From assembly GCF_029581195.1 (NCBI RefSeq), contig NZ_CP120737.1, forward strand, positions 1-64,000: a DNA stretch of 64,000 bases, written 5' to 3'. This document shows positions 43,880-52,315 of the stretch, one piece after another. The translations under genes and the position numbers were made by a program. The notes under the pieces were generated by a model. The model was not told where the DNA came from. It did no database searches and worked only from the letters and a program-made list of their open reading frames with translations. How positions within the stretch are numbered: position 1 is the first letter of the stretch; the number at the start of each line of letters is the position of its first letter. The stretch is from Solwaraspora sp. WMMD791. Its GTDB lineage: Bacteria; Actinomycetota; Actinomycetes; Mycobacteriales; Micromonosporaceae.

Positions 43880-44340
43880 ACCACAAACTTGCGCTGCCGG
43901 TCAGCGACGGTCTTGTCCTCGTCGGCTGCTCGAAGGAGAAGTCAGCCACCCGCCGTGCGTTGGCCGCGTTCGATCTCTACGACGGCGGCTGCATCCCGCC
44001 GATGCGTGCCAGGCTCGGCTACTGGCCGCACCGCGACCGGGTCCGCTTCCTCAGTGCCGAACACGGACTCGTGCACGCCGAGACCCCTTTGCACACCTAT
44101 GACCGGCCGCTCGATCCACACCGTGCCGTCGAGTTGCGGCCCCGGGTAGCGGCAGCACTGACCGCCGAGTTCGACGCCGCCGGCGTGCCGGACGAGATCC
44201 TCGTCGTCGCCGAACCGCTGTACCTGGTCCTGCTCGCCGACCTGCTCGCCCACCCGGCACGTCCCCGCATCCATTGGATTCCCGATCACGCTTCCGGGTG
44301 GCCCGACGCCGCCCGTGTCCTCGACACCTGGGGGTGGTGA
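43876..44340 (+). CDS. DUF6884-like protein
   Basis: 154 residues; ATG overlaps the previous stop. VLVGCSKEK near residue 16, AAFDLYDGGCIPPMRARLGYWPHRDRVRFLSAEHGLVHAETPLHTYDRPL: the order G-C-S-x-x-K, L-Y, S-A-x-x-G-L-V, Y-D-x-x-L is the DUF6884 pattern. It is loosely like the PCSxxKPY domain that accompanies archaeosine-type tRNA transglycosylases, an interesting parallel given the preQ0 genes, but similarity of this kind could be superficial. Function unknown. Confidence 0.65.
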   Translation: MNHKLALPVSDGLVLVGCSKEKSATRRALAAFDLYDGGCIPPMRARLGYWPHRDRVRFLSAEHGLVHAETPLHTYDRPLDPHRAVELRPRVAAALTAEFDAAGVPDEILVVAEPLYLVLLADLLAHPARPRIHWIPDHASGWPDAARVLDTWGW

Positions 44341-44342
44341 CC

Positions 44343-45374
44343 ATGCCGACCCTGGCCCAGATGCTGGCCGCCAGCGACAACGACCACACCGACCTGACCG
44401 CAGCGTTCACCGCCCGTACCGGGCTGGGCTGGCACGACCCGACACCAGCAGCGATGGCAGCGGGGACCGTGCTGTCGGTGGTGATCCCCGCACACAACAA
44501 CGCCTACAGCCTGCCCGCCGTGCTCGACGCACTCGCGAAACAGGACACCTCCGGAACCGTCCAAGTCATCGTGATCGACGACGCCTCCACCGACGACACC
44601 CCGGCCATCATCCGACTGCACCCCGCTGTCGACACCGCCTACCGGCTGCCCGTACAGGTGGGTGGCGCCACCGCCCGCAACGTCGGCACCCACCTCGCCG
44701 ACGCCGACACCATCGTCCACCTCGACGCCGACATGGTGCTGACCGCCCACGCCCTCGCCGACATCGCCGTACGGGCCCACCCCAGCCTCGTCCAGGTCGG
44801 ATTCCGGCACAACATCGCCTACCAGCCCGGCCGCTACCTGCGGGCCGAGGTCCCCGACGGGGAACCGGACCTGCACGCTGACCACCGCGTCCGGTGGAGC
44901 CCACCAGTCGGCAAACCCATGTTCTACACCGGCGACGTCTACCACCAACCGATGGACCTGCGCCCGCTCGACGACACCCACGACTTCGTCGATCTCGGCC
45001 ACGGCGCCCGCTACTTCGACTGGGACCTGCCGAGGATGGTCGTCACCGCCCTGGTCGCCATGCCCCGCGCAGCCGTCACCCACGTCGGCGGATTCGACCC
45101 CGGATGGACCGCCGCCGGCTGGGGAGCCGAGGACACCCACCTCGGCGCGACGCTGATCGCCGCCGGCTGCAAGATCACACCCCTGCGTCAGCTCCGCGCC
45201 TGGCACATCGACGCACCCGACGCCGCAATCCAGTGGCGCGCGAAGCTGGCCAGCGTCCCAGCGCGCATCGCCTACTACCGGCATCTCCTCGGCGAGCCCG
45301 CCCCCGCCCGGCGAGAAGCCGACCTCGCCTCCCGGGCACAGGCCCTGCTCGCGCATGCGGAGGTGCTGCGGTGA
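44343..45374 (+). CDS. Family 2 glycosyltransferase
   Basis: 343 residues. GT-A fold: VLSVVIPAHNNAYSLPAVLDAL, QVIVIDDASTDDT, GGATARNVGTHLADADTIVHLDADM (DxD) and, near residue 265, GWTAAGWGAEDTHLG, the GWGxED motif of the chondroitin-polymerase/galactosyltransferase C-terminal domain. Nucleotide-sugar dependent. Starts at ATG 44343 (an overlapping GTG at 44337 is an alternative). Candidate to glycosylate the deazaguanine product or a protein target. Confidence 0.88.
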   Translation: MPTLAQMLAASDNDHTDLTAAFTARTGLGWHDPTPAAMAAGTVLSVVIPAHNNAYSLPAVLDALAKQDTSGTVQVIVIDDASTDDTPAIIRLHPAVDTAYRLPVQVGGATARNVGTHLADADTIVHLDADMVLTAHALADIAVRAHPSLVQVGFRHNIAYQPGRYLRAEVPDGEPDLHADHRVRWSPPVGKPMFYTGDVYHQPMDLRPLDDTHDFVDLGHGARYFDWDLPRMVVTALVAMPRAAVTHVGGFDPGWTAAGWGAEDTHLGATLIAAGCKITPLRQLRAWHIDAPDAAIQWRAKLASVPARIAYYRHLLGEPAPARREADLASRAQALLAHAEVLR

Positions 45375-46306
45375 CCTCTCGTGTGTACGGCGTCGATGGC
45401 CACCTCGCCCACGACCCGGCGACCGGACTGACCCACCACGCCCCACACCCGCTACCCACAGGCAGATGGAGCGGAGACCCGGCCGAGGTCAACCGCTGGC
45501 CGGTCGTCGCCCCCGACCAGCACGCCCGATCCCAACCAGCCAGCATCTGCTGGTCACCAATCGTCCGCTGCAACCTGCACTGCCCACACTGCCTCGACGA
45601 CACCAGCGTCCGCGAACTGAGCCCCGCCGACCGCAACCGCATCGCCCAGATCCTCGCCAGCAGCGACATCCTCGGCGTCGACATCAGCGGCGGCGAACCG
45701 CTGCTCCTCAAAGACCTACCCGACCTGGTCCGCACCGTCACCACCGGCGGACGCGCCGCAGTGTCGATCACCACCAACGGCACCCACCTGCAACGCCGCG
45801 TCCCGCACCTCGCAGGCGTCGTCGACGCCATCCGGGTCTCCCTCGACGGAGCAACCGAGGCCACCCACGACCGGCTACGCGGCACCGGCAGCTTCACCCA
45901 CGCCATCACCGGAATCCGCGCCGCCGTCCAGACCGGCGTCTGCGTCCAGATCCAGACCGTGCTGATGGTCACCAACCAGCCTGAGACCCAACGCATGATC
46001 GACCTCGCCCACGACCTCGGCGTCAACGGCCTGACCCTGCTCCAGATGCTGCCCATCGGCGCTGGACTGCACCAACAAAACCAGATGCTCACCGACGTCG
46101 CCGCACTCGACCACGTGCACCGCCTACACATCCCGGACCCCCTGCGCGTCCGGCTCCGCACCCGCGAACTCGCGGGCGGATTCACCATCGTCCGCGCCGA
46201 CGGACGCATCTGGCGCAACGACCAGCGCGGCCTCACCATCGCCGGACTGAAGCCGCTGACCACCCCCGCCGACCTCACCCTCACCGCGAAGGACGGATCC
46301 GCATGA
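45371..46306 (+). CDS. Radical SAM enzyme
   Basis: About 311 residues, GTG overlapping the previous stop. SPIVRCNLHCPHCLDD has CxxxCxxC (C-N-L-H-C-P-H-C, near residue 63-70), followed by ILGVDISGGEPLLLKDL, AVSITTNGTHL, IRVSLDGATEATHDRLRGTGSFTHAI. These are typical radical SAM motifs. There is no Cys-rich SPASM/auxiliary-cluster C-terminus. Substrate unknown; the location between two glycosyl-type genes suggests a sugar or nucleoside modification. Confidence 0.88.
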   Translation: MTSRVYGVDGHLAHDPATGLTHHAPHPLPTGRWSGDPAEVNRWPVVAPDQHARSQPASICWSPIVRCNLHCPHCLDDTSVRELSPADRNRIAQILASSDILGVDISGGEPLLLKDLPDLVRTVTTGGRAAVSITTNGTHLQRRVPHLAGVVDAIRVSLDGATEATHDRLRGTGSFTHAITGIRAAVQTGVCVQIQTVLMVTNQPETQRMIDLAHDLGVNGLTLLQMLPIGAGLHQQNQMLTDVAALDHVHRLHIPDPLRVRLRTRELAGGFTIVRADGRIWRNDQRGLTIAGLKPLTTPADLTLTAKDGSA

Positions 46307-46872
46307 CCAGCCCCACCGCCCAGCGCACCTTCACCCACCGCCGCGTCCTACGGCTCACCGCCGACGCCTACGAGCAGGCCGTCAACCTCCTCGCCCGCGA
46401 AGTGACCAACCGGATCGGACCCATCGAGGCGATCATCGGCATCGCCAACGGCGGCGTACCCCTGTCCCACAGCCTCGCCGGACGCCTCGACGCCCGAGTA
46501 CTGCGGGTCGACGCCCAACACAACCCCACCGACACGATCTACACCCAGGCCACCGGCCACGTCACCCTCGACCTGCGGCCACTCACCACCGTGCTCCGCG
46601 ACACCCGCCTCGTCGGCAACGTCCTGCTCGTCGACGACATCTGCGGCACCGGCGCGACCATCGACGCGCTCTACCCGAGACTGATCCCGTACCTCTGGGC
46701 AGGATCAGTCGTCCACACCGCCGTCCTGTGCCGCAACACCGGAGCCGACTACAACCCCCACCTGTGGATCTGGGACACCGACGACTGGGTGCACTTCCCC
46801 TGGGAAGCGCCCCTCCCGGGCACCACGCCCGTCGAAGACCTCGCCGTCCCCGACACCGCGCAACACCGATGA
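46303..46872 (+). CDS. Phosphoribosyltransferase
   Basis: 189 residues, ATGA overlap with the previous gene. PRT type I fold with AIIGIANGGVPLSHSLAGRL near 47-65 and the PRPP-binding loop VLLVDDICGTGATIDAL near 108-124. These transfer a ribose-5-phosphate to a base. In the toyocamycin-type deazapurine antibiotic pathways a phosphoribosyltransferase attaches PRPP to the preQ0-derived base, so this enzyme may have that role; that is inference. Confidence 0.85.
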   Translation: MTSPTAQRTFTHRRVLRLTADAYEQAVNLLAREVTNRIGPIEAIIGIANGGVPLSHSLAGRLDARVLRVDAQHNPTDTIYTQATGHVTLDLRPLTTVLRDTRLVGNVLLVDDICGTGATIDALYPRLIPYLWAGSVVHTAVLCRNTGADYNPHLWIWDTDDWVHFPWEAPLPGTTPVEDLAVPDTAQHR

Positions 46873-47969
46873 CGACCGTCGCCTTCATCCTCGCCTCCTG
46901 GCGACCCGACGCCCCCGCCGGAATGGAACGCGCCGTCGCCGGCACCGTCACCGGTCTCACCGCCAGCGGCCACCGTGCCGTCATCATCACCGCCGACCGC
47001 ACCGCCCCACCCCGCTACGCCGCCGCACCCGTCGTCACCCTCGACAACCTGCGCATTCCGCACCCCTGCGACGACGACAGCCTGCGCCACGCCATCACCG
47101 CCGCCGAAACGCCGATCCGCGCCGAGCTGACCAGGACGTTCGCCGCACACCAGGTCGAGATCGCCGTGTACGTCGACAGCCTTTGGGGACTCGGCCGGGT
47201 CATGCCCACCACCGACACGCCCCGCCGGATCCTCTGCATGCACGTCGTCGGCCATAAAACCGACCTGGCCGCCGCCCTGCCCCGAGCCCACACCGTCATC
47301 GCCCCCTCCGACATCGTCCTGCGACGCGCCACCGCCAACGGCTACGACACCTCCTGCTGGCGAGTCGTCCCGAACCCTCTGCTCACCGATCAGCCGCCAG
47401 CATCGGAATTCCGCCGCCGTCTACTACGCAGGGAGGGTCCGATCCGCGTCGTCGCACGCCTGGGCCCGGAGAAGGGCGTCACGCAACTGCTCGCTCTTGC
47501 GAGCGATCGCCCGTCCGGATACGCCGTCGAGATCGCCCTGGCCGCTGCCGGGTTCGAGGTCTCCACCGGGGGCCAATCGCAGCTGCTTAGTGAAGCGCGG
47601 CGTCTCGCCGCCGGAGCCGGAGTGCAGCTCCGGCCAGGTCTGCGATGGGCCGAGGTGTCCGCCTGGCTCGCCGCCGCCAGCGTCTGCATCGTGCCTTCCC
47701 TGGCCGAGACGTTCGGCCTGGTTGCCCTCGAAGCAATGTCCGTCGGCACCCCCGTGATCGCCCTCGACGTCGACCACCTCCCGACGCTCATCGGCGATGG
47801 TGGCGTCATCGTTAGGCAGGCCAGCGGCCACGCCGGGCTGTGGCGCGCCGCCGACCAGCTCCTGCACGACCCGGTACGCTACGAACGCATCTCCAGGGTC
47901 GGCTACTACCGCGCGCGGGACTATCGACCCGCCCACATCGCTGGCCAACTCCTGAAGGTGGTGAGCTGA
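46869..47969 (+). CDS. Family 4 glycosyltransferase
   Basis: 366 residues, ATGA overlap. GT-B fold: N-terminal FILASWRPDAPAGMERAVAGTVTGL, and a C-terminal nucleotide-sugar domain with VVARLGPEKGVTQLLAL and AAASVCIVPSLAETFGLVALEAMSVGTPVIAL, the E-x(7)-E motif of GT4 enzymes. Second glycosyltransferase of the cluster; together with PIG-L next door it resembles the sugar-transfer/deacetylation order of mycothiol synthesis. Confidence 0.88.
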   Translation: MTTVAFILASWRPDAPAGMERAVAGTVTGLTASGHRAVIITADRTAPPRYAAAPVVTLDNLRIPHPCDDDSLRHAITAAETPIRAELTRTFAAHQVEIAVYVDSLWGLGRVMPTTDTPRRILCMHVVGHKTDLAAALPRAHTVIAPSDIVLRRATANGYDTSCWRVVPNPLLTDQPPASEFRRRLLRREGPIRVVARLGPEKGVTQLLALASDRPSGYAVEIALAAAGFEVSTGGQSQLLSEARRLAAGAGVQLRPGLRWAEVSAWLAAASVCIVPSLAETFGLVALEAMSVGTPVIALDVDHLPTLIGDGGVIVRQASGHAGLWRAADQLLHDPVRYERISRVGYYRARDYRPAHIAGQLLKVVS

Positions 47970-48865
47970 TGGGCGGTCGCCCCATGCAGCCAACGCTCCC
48001 GATCCCCGCCGGCACCACAGCCGCCCCGCCGCTGCTGCTCGTCGACGGACACAACCTCCTATGGGGAGCCACCTTCGGCTTCCCCGCACCCATCTACTCC
48101 CGCGACAAGACCCGCCTGCTCACCGGACTGTTCGCCTTCTTCGCCCTCCTACGGGTCGCGATCCGCAACGAGATCCCCGGCGGCAGCCCCGAAGTCATCG
48201 TCGTCTGGGACGGCGAACACGGCTCGCAGGCACGCCAGCAGGAACACGATGGGTACAAGGCCAGCCGACCCACCGACGACGACGCCCTTCTACCGTTGCG
48301 GTTCCTCTCCGACGTCAAGCGGGGACTCGACAGCTGCGACATCGGCTGGATCGAGCTCGAACACGCCGAAGCCGACGACGTCATCGCCACCCTCGTCCAC
48401 GCCACGCCTGCCCCGCGATCCGTGATCGTCATGTCCCGCGACCGGGACTACTACCAACTCATCACCGACCGCGTACACGTCCTCAACACCCGCTTCCGCG
48501 CCGGCCACCGGCTAGTCACCCCCGACGAGGTGTACGCCCGCCACCAAGTCACCCCCGACCAATGGGCCGACTTCCGAGCCCTGGCCGGCGACCCCGCCGA
48601 CGAGATACCCGGCGTCCACGGCATCGGCGCCAAAACCGCCGCACGACTCCTCGACGGCGGACTCCACCTGGAGGACCTCACCGCCTCCGGACGGCTCGCC
48701 ACCGGCCGCGGCCGAACCGTCGCCGAGCAGTACGACCTCGCCCTCAAATGGCGCGACCTCATCCGACTCACCACCACCCTCGACCTGCCCCACCACCCAA
48801 CCGGCAAACCCAGCCCCGCACTACCCCGACCAGCCGACGTCGTTGAGGAACTCGTACTGTGGTAG
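47969..48865 (+). CDS. 5'-3' exonuclease (FEN-type)
   Basis: 298 residues, ATG overlaps the previous TGA. PIN-like nuclease core: LLLVDGHNLLWGATFGFP, VIVVWDGEHGSQARQQEHDGYK, WIELEHAEADDVIATLVHA, VIVMSRDRDYYQLI, then the helix-3-turn-helix DNA-binding motif LAGDPADEIPGVHGIGAKTAARLL near 210-233. This is the fold of DNA polymerase I 5'-nucleases and T5-type exonucleases. A dedicated nucleic-acid enzyme inside a base-biosynthesis operon is unusual. Confidence 0.88.
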   Translation: MGGRPMQPTLPIPAGTTAAPPLLLVDGHNLLWGATFGFPAPIYSRDKTRLLTGLFAFFALLRVAIRNEIPGGSPEVIVVWDGEHGSQARQQEHDGYKASRPTDDDALLPLRFLSDVKRGLDSCDIGWIELEHAEADDVIATLVHATPAPRSVIVMSRDRDYYQLITDRVHVLNTRFRAGHRLVTPDEVYARHQVTPDQWADFRALAGDPADEIPGVHGIGAKTAARLLDGGLHLEDLTASGRLATGRGRTVAEQYDLALKWRDLIRLTTTLDLPHHPTGKPSPALPRPADVVEELVLW

Positions 48866-49494
48866 CCACCCCCACCGGCGGAATCCTCACCGTCATGGCC
48901 CACCCCGACGACGCCGAACTCTGGGCCGGCGGAACCCTCGCCGTGCACGCCGCCACCGGCGTACCCGTCACCATCGCGGTCCCCGGCCTCAACCCGACCC
49001 GGCGTCGGGAAGCCGTCGCCGGCGCCCGAATCCTCGGCGCGACACCGCACCTACTCGACGCCATCACCGTAGACACGGTGCGGGAACTTCTCGTCGGCGT
49101 TCAGCCCGACGTCGTCATGACCCACAGTCCCGACGACATCCACCCCGACCACCAACATGCGGCGCAGACGCTGCTCACCGCGCTACCCGACGTTGTCATC
49201 AGCACCGGCAGACCCCGCGCCGTCTACACCTGCGACAGCTACCACAACCTCAACCGCCACGGACACCCACTGCACCTGCCCACCATCATCGACATCACCT
49301 CTGCCTGGCGGACCAAGACCACCGCGCTCGCCGTCCACCAGTCCCAGCCCATCACCGAACACTTCGGGCCCATGGCCGTCACCCTGGCCCGCCTCCACGG
49401 CGGACGCGCCGGCGTTCGGTACGCCGAAGCCTTCGCCCCCGTCCCTGTGCTCGGCAGGCTCCCCATCACCCCACTCGCCCAAAAGGGCATCTAA
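48859..49494 (+). CDS. PIG-L family deacetylase
   Basis: 211 residues. VMAHPDDAELWAGGTLA at residues ~11-27 contains the HPDD zinc motif and HSPDDIHPDHQHAA near 95-108 the HxxH motif. PIG-L enzymes remove acetyl from N-acetylglucosaminyl-type substrates (mycothiol, bacillithiol, teicoplanin-like pathways). GTG overlap with the exonuclease gene. Last gene of the cluster; a sugar deacetylation step after the glycosyltransferases fits. Confidence 0.88.
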   Translation: MVATPTGGILTVMAHPDDAELWAGGTLAVHAATGVPVTIAVPGLNPTRRREAVAGARILGATPHLLDAITVDTVRELLVGVQPDVVMTHSPDDIHPDHQHAAQTLLTALPDVVISTGRPRAVYTCDSYHNLNRHGHPLHLPTIIDITSAWRTKTTALAVHQSQPITEHFGPMAVTLARLHGGRAGVRYAEAFAPVPVLGRLPITPLAQKGI

Positions 49495-49578
49495 ACCTGT
49501 ACTCCGACCTAATCTGCGACAGGACTATGCCAACCCGAACGACACAAACGGAAAGAGCTCGCACTAGGCAAAATCCGG

Positions 49579-50769
49579 GTGGTGAGCGTGGCATCCCAGC
49601 GCCTAGGCGGTGATGGGGAGGCCGGACTGGCGGCTGAGATGGTCATGTGCTGCACGAAGCCGTCAGCGCTTGTGGACTCTGCGCGCTTCATGCAGCGCGG
49701 GGTAGCCATTGACACGGTTGATATAGTTGCTAACGGATATGCGGGTAATCCGCCCGATCGGTTGTATCGCACGAAGCTCGCGTTTCCTGCTACCCTGACC
49801 GCGTCTGTCAGCGTGATGCTGTTGCTGGTTGCAGCGTGTGAGCCATCAACCTCAGGGTGGTCTGCGTTCCGGTGGTTCCCCGTTGCAGACATTGGCTCAG
49901 CACTGCTGACGACAGGCCTCATCATGATCGTGTTCGAGTACCTTGATCGCAGGGACGCTGAAGAGCGAGCGACCCAACGCGTGCGCCAGGTCCTCAACCG
50001 GGAGGCGCCGGCACGCCGAAAAAACGCCGTGGTTGACTGCTCCACCTTCGAGCCGAAGGCCTTGGCGCAGCTTGCTTCTGCGGAGAGCCTCGACAGGACC
50101 ATCCGGAACTGCCTGACTGTCGGACCAGGCGACAGTGACCTTGCTGCGGACCTCTACGGGGACCTCCGTTCGCAGGTGGTGTGTGCAACTGAACGGTGGC
50201 GCGGCCTGCACATGTCGGTGGTGCTTAGCCCATGGAAGGGTGGACCTGTATCGGGCAAGGGGGCGATGTTGGTTGCTTCCGCGAGGTACGAGTATCGGGT
50301 GGTGTCGACGTCTGCTGCCATGCGCTTCGTGAGCGTGTCTGATGACGCCGTCCATCGACGGCTCCTGCACGACGCAACCCTCGCAAAAGCCTGGCACTTC
50401 CGGCCTGTCGGCTGCCTCAATGGCTCATCACCTGAGGCCTTCCAGCTTGTTCAACTGATCGTAGATGGCTGTGCGCCCCCTGTGTGGCGCTTGGCATCGG
50501 GAAGTGCGCAGAGTTACATGGCAGGCCCTGGAGGTGGCCTAATTTCCGAGAGACCCTTGAGCAAGATCACCGACACTTACCAGTCGGTGGGGCAACGAAG
50601 CGGACACTTGTTTCAAGTAGACATTGTGCAGGCCAAACGTGGTGTAGCCGTTAGTTTCTGGTACGGAGGACGCGGCTTCCCGACGCGTGACGTCTTGGAT
50701 TGCATTGCCAGTGGCAGGCAGCGGTGCAGCGCAGCCGGCGTAGCCTGGCCTCACCCTCGGTCACCGTGA
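49579..50769 (+). CDS. Two-TM protein with unknown soluble domain
   Basis: 396 residues. Two membrane segments near residues 73-90 (TLTASVSVMLLLVAA) and 103-122 (DIGSALLTTGLIMIVFEYL), then a basic amphipathic stretch (RRDAEERATQRVRQVLNREAP) and a ~270-residue soluble domain that I do not recognise (AVVDCSTFEPKALAQLASAES, WRGLHMSVVLSPWKG, FYGG-type ending VSFWYGGRGFPTRD). Codon use is less GC-biased than the preceding cluster. Start at GTG or later ATG; the given start is the earliest in-frame one. Likely accessory. Confidence 0.55.
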   Translation: MVSVASQRLGGDGEAGLAAEMVMCCTKPSALVDSARFMQRGVAIDTVDIVANGYAGNPPDRLYRTKLAFPATLTASVSVMLLLVAACEPSTSGWSAFRWFPVADIGSALLTTGLIMIVFEYLDRRDAEERATQRVRQVLNREAPARRKNAVVDCSTFEPKALAQLASAESLDRTIRNCLTVGPGDSDLAADLYGDLRSQVVCATERWRGLHMSVVLSPWKGGPVSGKGAMLVASARYEYRVVSTSAAMRFVSVSDDAVHRRLLHDATLAKAWHFRPVGCLNGSSPEAFQLVQLIVDGCAPPVWRLASGSAQSYMAGPGGGLISERPLSKITDTYQSVGQRSGHLFQVDIVQAKRGVAVSFWYGGRGFPTRDVLDCIASGRQRCSAAGVAWPHPRSP

Positions 50770-51091
50770 GTTTTCACGGATGGGCTTCACCCAAGTCGGG
50801 CGTAGCTTTCGCCTGGATGCTCGATGGGGACATGGTCGAACCTCGACCTGCGGTTGTCCGGGAGGATGCGGCTTGAACCTGGTAGTTCATCGATCCGTTA
50901 CAAGGAGTGCGGACTCTGGGTGCATACGTGAAGGTCTGTTTGGGTATTGTGCAGATGCACATGCAGCCTCCGCTCTGGCGGGACCGGAGGTGCCTTGTGC
51001 TTGCGGAGGGTGATTTTGTCGTACCGGCAGAGTATCGTTACCGTCACCAAGCCGTAGTAGGCCGACTACCAGAAGTGATGGCTGGGGCGCA
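50770..51091 (+). other. Region before the ImmA/IrrE gene
   Basis: About 320 bases with no firm gene. One forward frame, 50907-51098, encodes 63 residues (DFVVPAEYRYRHQAVVGRLP near the end) that overlaps the start of the peptidase gene; the pattern looks protein-like but the ribosome-binding site is poorly placed. It is mentioned here at low confidence rather than called as a gene. Confidence 0.35.
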
Positions 51092-52294
51092 GTGGTAGGG
51101 ATGGGTCAGGTCGAGAGGTTGCCGGAGTGGTCTAGGCGCTTGCGTGAAGCGCTTACCGCGGGCTGCCCACGGCCAGTCGAAGATCTATACGAGCAGCTCG
51201 GGCTGCCTGCGGACGGTGGCTGGCTAGCTGATGCACTGGAGGGACGCGTGGCCCCTCGCCGCCACCAGCTGGCGGAGTTGTCGGTCTGTAGCGGTGTCTC
51301 TCTTGCTGTGCTCGTGGGTGATGTGCCGGTGAATAACGTAGCCAGGGTTCTCCGCTCCAGCGCGAGTGTGCTGGAGGAGGATATCCAAGCGGCCTGCCGC
51401 CGGGCCGAGGACGCGCTTGAAGACTTGAAGCTCTTGCTGGCTTGGTATCCGCAGGAAGCGATTCGTACAAGCGAGGCCGCAGACTATGCACGTCGTGCTG
51501 TCGCGACCGGTTCGTTCGCCAAAGGCGTGGCTGCTCAAACTGCTGAGCGGCTACGTGATCTGCTTGACCTGGATGACGAAGAGCCCGTTGGCGATATTGC
51601 CGAGCTTATCGAAAATCTCGGTGCAGCTGTCATATTCGAGCCTCTGCCTGAACCTATTCAAGGCGTAACCGTGCGAGATCTATCGCAGGATTCTTGGCAG
51701 GCTGTTGTGCTGGTGAACAGTACTACCTGGTGGGGTCGGCAGCGGTATACCTTAGCTCATGAGCTATGCCATATTCTCTATCGAGACAGCCATGGTGTCT
51801 TCGTGAATCGCAAGGACGATGAGGATATGGATGATGCTGAGATCAGGGCTGAGTCGTTTGCTCGACACTTTCTTGCTCCGGATTTGGCCGTTCGGGAATT
51901 CTGGTCGGAGCATGCGCCAAGAGGGGTTTACGACACGTACGGCGTTGCTCTCGCAAAGTTCATGATGCATTTCGGACTTAGTCGTCGCGCTAGCGTGCGC
52001 ACTCTAGTCGAGGTTGCGGATGTTCCCGAAGAAGCCATGGGGCCGTATACGAGAACGGGCGCTCGAATTGAGACTATAATGCGCGAGGCGGGGCTTGAGG
52101 AGCAGTGGAACCGGGAGTGCGCGACGCAGCATGCCCGTGGTGCCTCGAACTGGTGTCTCTCGATGGCCCTCGACGCCTACCGGCAGAGTCTGGTTGGAGT
52201 TCCGACTGTTGCGAGAGTGCTTGGTCGTTCAACGGAGCTGGTAGAGGTCGAGCGCGAGCTGTGTGAGCAGGGCTATCGGCCTACACCACGGTGA
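51092..52294 (+). CDS. ImmA/IrrE-type metallopeptidase with N-terminal HTH-like region
   Basis: 400 residues. Zinc peptidase motif HELCH in RYTLAHELCHILYRD near residue 230, with the second acidic ligand expected in ESFARHFLAPDLAVREF. The N-terminal ~80 residues (LYEQLGLPADGGWLADALEGR, LAELSVCSGVSLAVLVG) look like a helix-turn-helix. ImmA-type peptidases cleave repressors to release mobile-element or toxin genes. It converges on a PIN-type gene. GC content is lower than the main cluster. Confidence 0.8.
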   Translation: MVGMGQVERLPEWSRRLREALTAGCPRPVEDLYEQLGLPADGGWLADALEGRVAPRRHQLAELSVCSGVSLAVLVGDVPVNNVARVLRSSASVLEEDIQAACRRAEDALEDLKLLLAWYPQEAIRTSEAADYARRAVATGSFAKGVAAQTAERLRDLLDLDDEEPVGDIAELIENLGAAVIFEPLPEPIQGVTVRDLSQDSWQAVVLVNSTTWWGRQRYTLAHELCHILYRDSHGVFVNRKDDEDMDDAEIRAESFARHFLAPDLAVREFWSEHAPRGVYDTYGVALAKFMMHFGLSRRASVRTLVEVADVPEEAMGPYTRTGARIETIMREAGLEEQWNRECATQHARGASNWCLSMALDAYRQSLVGVPTVARVLGRSTELVEVERELCEQGYRPTPR

Positions 52295-52315
52295 TCCTCT
52301 GCGTGCGGCGGAGGG

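Larger units (their letters stand above)
39706..49494 (+). other. Deazaguanine-RT-glycosyltransferase gene cluster
   Basis: Thirteen consecutive forward genes. Apart from a 210-nt gap after folE, nearly all junctions overlap by 4-20 nt or have gaps of 10 nt or less, so they are very probably one operon from queC on. Order: folE, queC, queD, queE, RT-like, FGE-fold, DUF6884-like, GT2, radical SAM, phosphoribosyltransferase, GT4, FEN-type exonuclease, PIG-L. This combination is not one I recognise from described pathways. Confidence 0.75.

Noticed and set aside
44286-45446. Long minus-strand open frame opposite the GT2 gene
   Set aside because: Gly/Val-rich antisense product typical of high-GC coding DNA; the plus-strand glycosyltransferase is clear.
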